DNA of 7,395 nt from Chloroflexota bacterium. GTDB lineage: Bacteria; Chloroflexota; Anaerolineae; UBA7937; B3-Chlor. Below, one piece after another: positions 1 through 6,185 of the stretch (position 1 is its first letter; each line of letters starts with the position of its first letter). The position numbers and the translations under genes are program-made. The DNA lies in contig JAUWYD010000050.1 in NCBI GenBank assembly GCA_030616025.1, positions 1 to 7,395 on the forward strand. Direction: 5' to 3'. The notes under the pieces were generated by a model. The model was given only the letters and a program-made list of their open reading frames with translations, did no database searches and was not told the origin of the DNA.

Positions 1-687
1 GAATTCTGGGGAACAGGTCTTCAAGTCGGTGCCTATCATCGGTGACCCGTTACTGATCACACGAGTTACGGTGTTCATGTCCACTGCGAGGGCGTCTTCC
101 ATGGTCGCATCATTCAGTATAGGGGCCCCTTTGACGGCTACTACTACATCAACTCCTGTTTGCACTAACTCCTCGATCAACACCCGGTCGAAGACGGTCT
201 CTCCTGCGTTGTCGGCGAGATACAACACCCGTCTGGCGCTTCTCAGCCCGTCTACAAGAAGCTCTGTCTCATCAACGGATAGGCCCCGAGTGAGAACGTC
301 TTTCAACATGACTTCCAGATCAACATCCTGCCTGTCCAGAATTCCCAGGTCGATGATGTTCCCCGCCGCCGCCACCTTCACTGCGGTGGGCAGGCGGTCC
401 ACTGAATTCTGAACCAGGGCTTTGAGATCGGGATACATGCCTAACGCCAGTTCGTTGTAGTGACGCTTCTTGGAAGCAAAGGGATCAGCACAGTCTAGGG
501 CTTCGTGCACTCTCCAGAGGACATTGGTGGAGTTGTATGCGGGCGTGGCTTCCAGAGTCAGATCGGGCAGCAACAGCGCCACCTCATTCAGCACACGTCG
601 TTGTGTCGCGGGGTCGTCGGTTACCTCTCGCGCAGCTGAGAGTGCTTGCTTGAGGTAGCAGGGGATGCAGGTCGTCGTTGCCCTCAT
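1..687 (-). CDS. DUF89 / ARMT1-like (AF1104-type) metal-dependent damage-control phosphatase, C-terminus cut by window edge
   Basis: My translation of the minus strand from ATG 687-685 gives 229 codons open to base 1, so the stop lies outside the window; family members are about 280-290 residues. Visible motifs are CIPC at residues 7-10, AAGNIIDLG at 107-115, DNAGE at 159-163 and VKGAPILNDAT at 185-195, the hallmarks of archaeal/bacterial DUF89 proteins. By family analogy D159, N160 and an Asp in the later motif bind the divalent metal used to hydrolyse sugar phosphates or other damaged phosphometabolites. The real substrate is not shown by the sequence. The start is supported by a GGAGG site (minus strand, 699-695) seven bases upstream, lying inside the preceding gene. 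The start overlaps that gene's stop as ATGA, so translational coupling with the amidohydrolase is likely. It is a soluble cytoplasmic protein with no signal peptide. Confidence 0.88.
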   Translation of the reverse strand, partial: MRATTTCIPCYLKQALSAAREVTDDPATQRRVLNEVALLLPDLTLEATPAYNSTNVLWRVHEALDCADPFASKKRHYNELALGMYPDLKALVQNSVDRLPTAVKVAAAGNIIDLGILDRQDVDLEVMLKDVLTRGLSVDETELLVDGLRSARRVLYLADNAGETVFDRVLIEELVQTGVDVVVAVKGAPILNDATMEDALAVDMNTVTRVISNGSPMIGTDLKTCSPEF

Positions 688-1853
688 GTGCTCGCCTCCA
701 TGAGGTACCGTCGTGCTGTCTCCGCCAGTATGGCAGCTCCGACGGGCAGAGCCTTCTCATCGATGTCAAAATCTGGGCTATGAAGCCGAAGCGTTTTCTC
801 GCTCTCCTTGTACCCCACACCCAGAGAGAACGACGCGCCTGGTGCCTCGCTCACCAGAATGCTGAAGTCCTCCGCCCCCATCTCAGGTTCTTCGATATGT
901 ACATTGTCTATTCCCAAGAGGTCGGTAGCCACTTGACGGATGAGTTCGGCCATCTCTTCGTCGTTGGCTAGAACCGGATACCCCTCATCGATCTCCAGTT
1001 TGAAGTCGCCGCCCAGCGCTCTCGACACCTCAAACGCCGCTCGTAATTCGACCCACATCTTCCGGCGCAGCTCTTCATCCAGGCTGCGGATAGTGCCTCT
1101 GAGGTGCACTTCGGAGGGAATCACGTTGCTTGTTGAGCCTCCGTGAATGGAGCCGACAGTGACAACAGCCGGCTTAGTCGGATCGAGATGACGAGAAACG
1201 ATACCCTGGATACCGCTAATCACCTGGGCGCTGATGAAGATAGGATCGATACCTAAGTGCGGATACGCGCCGTGACACCCTGTCCCAACAATTGTGGCCT
1301 TGAATGAGTCAGACGCAGCACAGATGGGCCCGCCAGCCACCTTCATCTGCCCCGTCTCCAATCTGGGTTCCACGTGGAGCGCGAGGATCGCATCCACATC
1401 CTCCATGGCTCCGTCATCGACCATGCGCACTGCGCCACTTTTTCCCTCTTCATCGGAAGCTTCTTCCGATGGTTGGAAGAGGAAGCGCACTTGACCGCGC
1501 AATTCCGCTCCGGAGAGGAGCATGGCGGCGCCCAGAGCCATCGCTGTGTGGGCGTCATGGCCACAGGCGTGCATTACACCCGGAACTTGAGAAACGTACG
1601 GCGAGTCGTTCTTCTCTTGGATGGGCAAGGCATCCATGTCTGCACGGATAGCAACTGTTGGGCCTTGTTCGCCCAGATGACCCACCACCCCTTTTTTGCC
1701 TACTTCGGTATCAACTTTGATGCCAAGAGATGTCAAGGTCTGTGCCACGAGTCGGGCCGTCTCGGTTTCACGGAATCCGAGCTCCGGGTGTTGATGAATC
1801 GCACGACGCAGATCTATCAGAGTGTCTTTCAAGGCCTGAGCTTGTTCCAGCAT
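684..1853 (-). CDS. M20D-family metal-dependent amidohydrolase (N-acyl-amino-acid / IAA-amino-acid hydrolase type)
   Basis: This complete 389-residue protein has the usual length for the family. Motifs in order are RRAIHQHPELGF (16-27), ADMDALP (71-77), MHACGHDAHT (94-103), FQPSEE (126-131), ALHVEP (158-163) and RLHSPDF (356-362). By comparison with M20D structures, Cys97, His99, Glu131, His160 and His358 are the dinuclear metal ligands and Glu130 is the catalytic base. The middle part, about residues 185-300, is the dimerisation lid domain. The enzyme should cleave an N-acyl or aminoacyl amide bond; the substrate cannot be named. It has no signal peptide, so it is probably cytoplasmic. Start ATG 1853-1851 follows only a weak AG-rich site, and a strong promoter lies about 90 bases upstream. 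Its stop overlaps the DUF89 start by ATGA, so the two form one transcription unit. Confidence 0.93.
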   Translation of the reverse strand: MLEQAQALKDTLIDLRRAIHQHPELGFRETETARLVAQTLTSLGIKVDTEVGKKGVVGHLGEQGPTVAIRADMDALPIQEKNDSPYVSQVPGVMHACGHDAHTAMALGAAMLLSGAELRGQVRFLFQPSEEASDEEGKSGAVRMVDDGAMEDVDAILALHVEPRLETGQMKVAGGPICAASDSFKATIVGTGCHGAYPHLGIDPIFISAQVISGIQGIVSRHLDPTKPAVVTVGSIHGGSTSNVIPSEVHLRGTIRSLDEELRRKMWVELRAAFEVSRALGGDFKLEIDEGYPVLANDEEMAELIRQVATDLLGIDNVHIEEPEMGAEDFSILVSEAPGASFSLGVGYKESEKTLRLHSPDFDIDEKALPVGAAILAETARRYLMEAST

Positions 1854-1943
1854 TTCTCGCTTCTCTCTTTGAACCTCTCAACGCGTAATCGGTTGACACT
1901 TGCTTCGCCGTGGCAACGACATGAGCGTCGGCAACGCTTGGGT

Positions 1944-1972
1944 ATTATATGGGCTGAAGACCGTTTGGGCAA
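1944..1972 (-). promoter_or_regulatory. Sigma-70 promoter for the amidohydrolase-DUF89 pair
   Basis: Reading the minus strand, TTGCCC (1972-1967) is followed after exactly 17 bases by a perfect TATAAT (1949-1944). The predicted start of transcription is near 1937, leaving an untranslated leader of about 84 bases before ATG 1853. No clear hairpin or riboswitch was recognised in that leader. Confidence 0.7.
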
Positions 1973-2003
1973 CCCGAAGACTGATGCGATGAGAACTGTC
2001 ACT

Positions 2004-2032
2004 TTGTTCAGGGCGTCGAGTTGGACTATAAT
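2004..2032 (+). promoter_or_regulatory. Sigma-70 promoter for the GT2 glycosyltransferase
   Basis: TTGTTC (2004-2009), a 17-base spacer and a perfect TATAAT (2027-2032) predict a start near 2039, about 45 bases before the glycosyltransferase ATG at 2084. It is back to back with the leftward promoter; the two -35 boxes are separated by 31 bases (1973-2003), room for one shared regulator site. No obvious operator palindrome was seen. Confidence 0.75.
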
Positions 2033-2083
2033 ACGCCGGAGAGGTGCAGTACCGTGTCGACGCCATCTGTTGAGAGAGGTCGG

Positions 2084-2743
2084 ATGAGACTCTCGGTGTT
2101 GATTCCTGCCTACAACGAGGAGGCCACGGTCGAAGAGGTGATCAAGCGCGTGGCGGAGATCGATTTGGAAAAGGAGATCATCGTGGTGGACGATTGTTCT
2201 ACCGACAGAACGCCTCAGATACTCTCCGCCCTGAGGCAGCCGGGTCTTGTCGTGATCAGGCACGACCAGAATCGTGGAAAGGGCGCGGCCATCAGGACGG
2301 CGCTGGCAGCGGCCACAGGAGACGCAGTGATCATACAGGATGCTGATCTGGAGTACGATCCTCAAGATTTTCACAAGCTCCTTGAGCCGCTTCAAGAGGG
2401 CAGGGCCAAGGTGGTTTACGGTGTGCGATCCCTGGAGAGGCAGAAGTGGCACATGCGTTGGGGCAACCGTTTGCTGACGATGCTCACCAATGTGCTCTAC
2501 GGATCGAATCTGCAGGATATGGAGACCTGCTACAAGCTCCTGGCCGCAGACCTCGTAACTGGCATGGAGCTACGTGCGGACGGGTTCGACATCGAGGCCG
2601 AAATCACGGCCAAGATCCTGAAGAAGAGGTACGACATCCACCAGGTGCCGATATGGTATTCCCCGCGAACTGACAAGAAGCTTACTCCTTTGGACGGCCT
2701 GCCCACGCTGTGGGCGCTAATACGATTGCGCTTCACGGATTGA
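2084..2743 (+). CDS. GT2-family glycosyltransferase, dolichyl-/polyprenyl-phosphate hexose synthase type
   Basis: This 219-residue protein is a compact GT-A catalytic domain without the extra membrane segments of longer polyprenyl-phosphate transferases. It opens with LSVLIPAYNEE (3-13), followed by IIVVDDCSTD (32-41), HDQNRGKGAAI (60-70) and IIQDADLEYDP (83-93), where D86 and D88 form the DXD-like metal and nucleotide-sugar site. QDMETCYK (144-151) and GFDIEAEI (167-174) are typical of DPM1-like enzymes. The expected reaction transfers a hexose from GDP- or UDP-sugar to a polyprenyl phosphate at the inner membrane face, for glycan or glycolipid assembly; donor and acceptor are inferred. ATG 2084 is chosen because GAGAGG lies about five bases upstream. 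The in-frame TTG at 2021 lies upstream of the promoter's -10 box, so it cannot be transcribed from that promoter. Confidence 0.9.
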   Translation: MRLSVLIPAYNEEATVEEVIKRVAEIDLEKEIIVVDDCSTDRTPQILSALRQPGLVVIRHDQNRGKGAAIRTALAAATGDAVIIQDADLEYDPQDFHKLLEPLQEGRAKVVYGVRSLERQKWHMRWGNRLLTMLTNVLYGSNLQDMETCYKLLAADLVTGMELRADGFDIEAEITAKILKKRYDIHQVPIWYSPRTDKKLTPLDGLPTLWALIRLRFTD

Positions 2744-3068
2744 CTTTGCTGCCCCTTGGGCGAATCCTCGGTCATCCAGCAAGACCGTGCGGCGCGGCTT
2801 CTCATGGCGATGACTAGGAATGCCGCCCTGAGCCCTTGGCCTATTGTCATGTCTGGCTGCTTCACGGTGAGCCAGAGCAACTCAGCCAGGAACAATCAGA
2901 CTGGTTGCTCACCAGCGCTATCACAGGCAGGGGCACTGGGGGAATCTCAGTTGAGGACATTACCCAGGTGGGTGGTGATCCAGGTACAAAGGGACCACAG
3001 GATAGTTGGCCGCGCGCAAGTGCGCGAGAGGGCTGGCCCCGATTACAGGTTGAGCAGTTGATGGAACG
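2744..3068 (+). other. 325-bp stretch between glycosyltransferase and lipB with no confident gene
   Basis: No recognised protein, promoter or T-tract terminator was found. One open frame, TTG 2836 to TGA 3072 (78 residues, containing HGEPEQLSQEQSDWLL), ends in an ATGA overlap with the lipB start, which could mean a small coupled gene. It has no good ribosome binding site and matches no family I know. A perfect six-base GC hairpin arm pair (CGCGCA 3013-3018, TGCGCG 3021-3026) lies near the right end without a T-run. The stretch may hold the lipB leader or decayed coding sequence. Confidence 0.4.
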
Positions 3069-3776
3069 ATGAATGGGTTTGGCGGGAATGCCAAGAAGCT
3101 ACTGAATGTGTTGCACCTCGGCCTTGAACCATATGATGGCGTTCTTGAGTTGCAGCACGAGTTGGTTGAGGCCAGAAGGGCCGGTCTCATTGCAGACACT
3201 CTGATCCTCGTTCAACATCCGCCGGTGATCACTCTCGGGCGGCGAGGAAATGAGAGCAACATACTGGTTTCCCGACAATGGCTGGCCGAACATGGCATCC
3301 AGGTGCGTCGTGTTGAGCGGGGGGGCGGCGTGACCTACCATGGCCCCGGGCAATTGGTGGGCTATCCGATCATAGACCTGCGACACCACCGTCAGGACGT
3401 AGGCTGGTATATGCATTCCTTGGAAGAAGTGGTGATTCGGACCTTGGACCAGTTTGGTATTGTTGCCAAGCGCTTGGCGGGAAACATTGGGGTCTGGTTG
3501 GATGAGGAAAAGAAGATCGTCGCTCTGGGGGCCCGTGTCGAGAATTGGATTGCCTATCACGGCTTTGCTCTCAACGTGAGGCCCGACCTTTCCCATTTCG
3601 ACTTGATAGTACCCTGTGGGCTCGTGGGCAAGGGAGTCACCTCGATGGAGAAGATGTTGGGCAGGCCAGTGGATATGGCTGCGGTACGTGAGCGGGTAGC
3701 TCACGACTTCTCTACGGTATTCGGCAGGAGAATGCGGGAAGTCGCTCTGGACGACCTATTCCCGCGCCCGGCATAG
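3069..3776 (+). CDS. lipB: Octanoyl-[acyl-carrier-protein]:protein N-octanoyltransferase (lipoyl(octanoyl) transferase)
   Basis: LipB moves octanoate from octanoyl-ACP to the lipoyl-domain lysine of 2-oxoacid dehydrogenase E2 subunits or glycine-cleavage H protein, the first step of endogenous lipoate synthesis before sulfur insertion by LipA. The 235-residue length fits. Key motifs are LVQHPPVITLGRRG (47-60), VERGGGVTYHGPGQLVGYP (82-100), KIVALGARV (149-157), HGFALNV (164-170) and VPCGLVGKGVTS (181-192). Cys183 is the thioester nucleophile and Lys149 its partner by homology with the E. coli enzyme. It is cytoplasmic. ATG 3069 is the only sensible start, although the ribosome binding site is poor (GATGGA nearby). 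lipA is not in this window, so lipB is not in an obvious lipAB cluster here. The next transcription unit, tRNA-Pro, begins with its own promoter 68 bases downstream. Confidence 0.95.
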   Translation: MNGFGGNAKKLLNVLHLGLEPYDGVLELQHELVEARRAGLIADTLILVQHPPVITLGRRGNESNILVSRQWLAEHGIQVRRVERGGGVTYHGPGQLVGYPIIDLRHHRQDVGWYMHSLEEVVIRTLDQFGIVAKRLAGNIGVWLDEEKKIVALGARVENWIAYHGFALNVRPDLSHFDLIVPCGLVGKGVTSMEKMLGRPVDMAAVRERVAHDFSTVFGRRMREVALDDLFPRPA

Positions 3777-3792
3777 CGGTGGGAACAAGGGT

Positions 3793-3820
3793 CCAGGTGC
3801 CAGACAGTGCGGCGCCTTGG
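3793..3820 (+). terminator. Weak candidate terminator hairpin after lipB
   Basis: CCAGGTGCC (3793-3801) can pair with GGCGCCTTGG (3811-3820), with one G-T pair and one bulged T around a nine-base loop. There is no T-tract after it, so factor-independent termination is doubtful. It may only be a stabilising 3' hairpin. Confidence 0.25.
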
Positions 3821-3844
3821 TCTGTCACACAGAACCGACAGGGC

Positions 3845-3873
3845 TTGTCAAGAGAGGCGGTATCTGTTATAAT
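3845..3873 (+). promoter_or_regulatory. Strong sigma-70 promoter of the tRNA-Pro gene
   Basis: TTGTCA (3845-3850), a 17-base spacer and a perfect TATAAT (3868-3873) stand 23 bases before the mature tRNA 5' end at 3897. Transcription is predicted to begin near 3880. This is the closest match to consensus in the window, as expected for a stable RNA gene. It is also the only good promoter upstream of the kinase operon. Confidence 0.82.
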
Positions 3874-3896
3874 ACGGATAGTCAACGGTGATTCGG

Positions 3897-3973
<77 letters not shown>

Positions 3974-4035
3974 GACGAAGCGTTGCGTAGCGGGGAATCG
4001 ACCCCTCTGGTGGCGATGGGCGCTATACTTTGAAC

Positions 4036-4080
4036 GAATGGCCGGCAGCCCGCTATGCTGTCGGCCATTCTTGGTGTTTT
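4036..4080 (+). terminator. Rho-independent terminator after tRNA-Pro, directly upstream of the kinase gene
   Basis: GAATGGCCGGCAGC (4036-4049) pairs over 14 positions with GCTGTCGGCCATTC (4057-4070), with a single G-T wobble and a seven-base loop. It is followed by TTGGTGTTTT (4071-4080), a T-rich but interrupted tract. It is the natural terminator of the tRNA unit. Because the kinase start lies only 30 bases further on, it could also serve as an attenuator for that operon. Confidence 0.75.
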
Positions 4081-4109
4081 CAGGCGGAGAGACTTGCGAC
4101 GAGTCGATC

Positions 4110-5615
4110 ATGGATGATGTAATCTACACCTGCCCTGACCTAGTTGAAGACGACATAGAGATACTGGGCAGAATTGAAGGGGATCTTCCCATTCTGGCCG
4201 ACATCACCGGCGCAGACATGTTGATCTACTGTCCGCTGGCTGAGGATCGAGCGGTGGTCGTGGCGCAGGCAGAGCCCCATTCGGTACCGCCAATATACGT
4301 TGAGACAGAGTGTGGCGAAGTGATAGTCGCTCCGGAGAAGCCCGCGGTCTTCGATACTCTAGAAACTGGGAGTCCGACTCGTGGCACTCAAGGAGTACTC
4401 GCCGAGGGTGCCCCCGTGATTCAGGAGGCCCGACCCATATATGGTGTGGATGGCCGGGTGATCGCTGCTTTGTCAGTCGAGAAGACGATGATAGAGGAGG
4501 AACGGCATCGCCACCGGCCGATCAGATTTCGGAAAGCACTTGAGCGGCTGCAGGCCATGGTTCTCCAGGGTGAACTTGAAGGGCTGGACACCCTTTCCCC
4601 CTTTGGAGAGGAGGATGGCATTCTGCTCGTTGATCGGGGGCATCGCATCCGGTATGCTAGTGACATCGCGACGAACTTGTATCGAAGACTGCGTCATATG
4701 GAGACGCTGGAGAAGAAGGAACTGTCCACGCTGGATACTTCGGATGACGCGCTGCTAGATAAGGTGCTGCAGGAGAAGCGCTGTCTGGAAGAGGAAGCTC
4801 AGGAGGGCAATCGAGTCTGGATCAGGAAGGCGATACCCATCTTCGCACCGAGCGACACTATGCCATTGTCGCGGCGTCTGCTGCGCCTCCCTAGGCCACC
4901 CGACCGGACTGTGACAGGGGCGCTCATACTGATCCACGACGCTACGGCAGCACGCCGGGAGGAGAAGGAAGCAAGGATCAGGGCGGCAATGATCCAGGAG
5001 ATCCACCATCGCGTGAAGAATAACCTACAAACCATCGCTTCCCTGCTCCGCTTGCAGGCTCGAAGAACTGCTTCTGACGAGATACAGCAGGTGCTGCTGG
5101 ACAGCGTGAGCCGTATCTTGAGCGTGGCCGCCGTGCATGAGTTTCTCTCCGAGCACGAATCACGTGTAATTAACCTCAAAGATGTGAGCCGTAGGATAGT
5201 GGAGCAGTTGCGTCAAGGGGTGGTGAGTGGTGAGGAAGACATTCGTTTCTCGCTCGTCGGCCCGAACATATATCTGCCGACTCAGCAAGCGACCGCCTGT
5301 GCCTTGATCATCAACGAACTGCTGCAGAATGCCCTGGAACATGGCTTCTCTCCGTCCGAGGGAGGTGACATCTCAGTGGAGTTGCAGGATGGTGCCGACA
5401 GCGTGACTCTGAGGATTGGCAACTCTGGCAAGGGGTTGCCAGAAGGATTCGACCTAGAGAGAGATAGACATCTCGGATTGACAATAGTGCAGACTCTGGT
5501 GAATGATGACCTGAAGGGAGGTTTCGAACTGAGAGACGGCGAGGGAGTACAGGCGGTGGTAAACTTCCCGAAAATACCGTTAGGAGGTGAACTAAGGTGG
5601 AGCGATGTAGAGTAA
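4110..5615 (+). CDS. Sensor histidine kinase, GAF-PAS-HisKA_2-HATPase (PdtaS/EutW type)
   Basis: This soluble kinase of 501 residues from ATG 4110 has no membrane segment, so it senses a cytoplasmic signal. Residues 1-125 resemble the GAF-like H_kinase_N domain of PdtaS/EutW and about 165-280 a PAS domain. The HisKA_2 box is EIHHRVKNNLQT (297-308), with the phospho-histidine at 299/300. The ATPase N-box is INELLQNALEHGF (401-413), and GNSGKGLPEGF (436-446) and HLGLTIV (454-460) are the G boxes. In the first G box Asn437 or its neighbour stands where most kinases have Asp. It should phosphorylate the adjacent ANTAR regulator. The open frame extends upstream through the terminator and tRNA by chance, so the start was placed after them. 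The ribosome site is weak: GACGAG about seven bases upstream, and GGAGAG further away. The signal is unknown; PdtaS, EutW and related kinases sense different ligands. Confidence 0.92.
   Translation: MDDVIYTCPDLVEDDIEILGRIEGDLPILADITGADMLIYCPLAEDRAVVVAQAEPHSVPPIYVETECGEVIVAPEKPAVFDTLETGSPTRGTQGVLAEGAPVIQEARPIYGVDGRVIAALSVEKTMIEEERHRHRPIRFRKALERLQAMVLQGELEGLDTLSPFGEEDGILLVDRGHRIRYASDIATNLYRRLRHMETLEKKELSTLDTSDDALLDKVLQEKRCLEEEAQEGNRVWIRKAIPIFAPSDTMPLSRRLLRLPRPPDRTVTGALILIHDATAARREEKEARIRAAMIQEIHHRVKNNLQTIASLLRLQARRTASDEIQQVLLDSVSRILSVAAVHEFLSEHESRVINLKDVSRRIVEQLRQGVVSGEEDIRFSLVGPNIYLPTQQATACALIINELLQNALEHGFSPSEGGDISVELQDGADSVTLRIGNSGKGLPEGFDLERDRHLGLTIVQTLVNDDLKGGFELRDGEGVQAVVNFPKIPLGGELRWSDVE
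5582..5590 (+). promoter_or_regulatory. Ribosome binding site deciding the GTG start of the ANTAR regulator
   Basis: AGGAGGTGA is a nearly full anti-16S complement placed inside the kinase gene, nine bases before GTG 5597. It fixes that non-ATG start in preference to the downstream ATG at 5645. Confidence 0.85.
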
Positions 5616-6184
5616 TTGTGGCCGACGATGAATCCATCGTGCGCATGGATCTCAGGGAGATGTTGGACAGCCTAGGATACTTGGTGGTGGGCGAAGCCGG
5701 TGATGGCGAGAGCGCAGTGCATCTATCCCGCGAGCTCAGGCCAGATGTCGTGATTATGGACATCAAGATGCCTGGGATGGACGGCATAGATGCGGGCAAG
5801 ATCCTCACTGAGGAACGGATCGCGCCCGTGTTGCTCCTCACTGCCTACAGTCAGCAGGATTTGGTGGAGAGGGCCAAGGAAGCTGGGGTGATGGCGTACA
5901 TCGTCAAGCCGTTCCACGAGGCTGACCTGGCGCCGGCCATCGAAGTGGCCCTGCGGAGATGGACGGAGTTTCGAGCTCTCGAGCAAGAGGTGGAAGACCT
6001 CAAGGAGGCTCTGGAGACGAGGAAGCTGGTTGACCGCGCGAAGGGTATCCTGATGGATACTCAAGGACTGAGCGAGGCCGATGCATTCCGTCGTATTCAG
6101 AAGACCAGCATGGATCAGCGCAAGCCCATGAAGGAGGTCGCTGAAGCCATCGTGCTGGCGCACGAGGCCGGAAAAGGAGAGTAG
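5597..6184 (+). CDS. ANTAR-domain response regulator (PdtaR/EutV/NasT type), RNA-binding antiterminator
   Basis: The 195-residue protein has a receiver domain (about 3-118) with the acidic pair D10/D11, phospho-acceptor D55 in VVIMDIKMPGMDG, T82 and K104 in VKPF. A short coiled linker (125-142) follows, and then an ANTAR three-helix domain (about 135-188) with the signature KLVDRAKGILM and the closing helix KPMKEVAEAIVLA. Proteins of this family dimerise when phosphorylated and bind paired six-base-loop hairpins in nascent RNA to prevent terminator formation. It starts on GTG with an excellent ribosome site and overlaps the kinase by 19 bases, so the two are a cognate pair. nadE follows after one base. 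The target RNAs are not identifiable here. Confidence 0.94.
   Translation: MERCRVIVADDESIVRMDLREMLDSLGYLVVGEAGDGESAVHLSRELRPDVVIMDIKMPGMDGIDAGKILTEERIAPVLLLTAYSQQDLVERAKEAGVMAYIVKPFHEADLAPAIEVALRRWTEFRALEQEVEDLKEALETRKLVDRAKGILMDTQGLSEADAFRRIQKTSMDQRKPMKEVAEAIVLAHEAGKGE
6174..6179 (+). promoter_or_regulatory. Ribosome binding site pointing to a CTG start for nadE
   Basis: AAGGAG overlaps the last regulator codons and sits six bases before CTG 6186. No comparable site lies before the downstream GTG at 6237. This supports the longer nadE product. Confidence 0.6.
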
Positions 6185-6185
6185 C

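Noticed and set aside
1..6. GAATTC at the very first base as a cloning-junction sign
   Set aside because: The same site recurs near 339 and 403 inside the same gene, so its presence at the edge has no special meaning and may be coincidence.
2021..2083. TTG 2021 as start of the glycosyltransferase
   Set aside because: It lies just before the TATAAT box of the promoter, upstream of the predicted transcription start. The GT2 fold begins at ATG 2084 with its own ribosome site.
1374..2087. Plus-strand frame of 237 codons antisense to the amidohydrolase
   Set aside because: The opposite strand carries the complete M20 active site; the frame has no family features and continues through both promoters.
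1829..2452. Minus-strand frame of 207 codons across the promoter region and glycosyltransferase
   Set aside because: It is antisense to the GT2 catalytic motifs and covers both promoters, with no recognisable domain. It is a shadow frame.
3099..3704. Minus-strand frame of 201 codons opposite lipB
   Set aside because: It is antisense to all conserved LipB motifs and has no plausible ribosome site.
4024..4029. TATACT as a -10 box for the kinase operon
   Set aside because: No acceptable -35 box lies 16-18 bases upstream, and transcription from it would run straight into the terminator hairpin.
3974..4035. Paired six-base-loop hairpins as an ANTAR target before the kinase
   Set aside because: Only one six-base loop (AATCGA) was found, with C instead of the conserved G at position four. 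The next possible hairpin (around 4012-4025) has a five-base loop. It does not meet the known motif.
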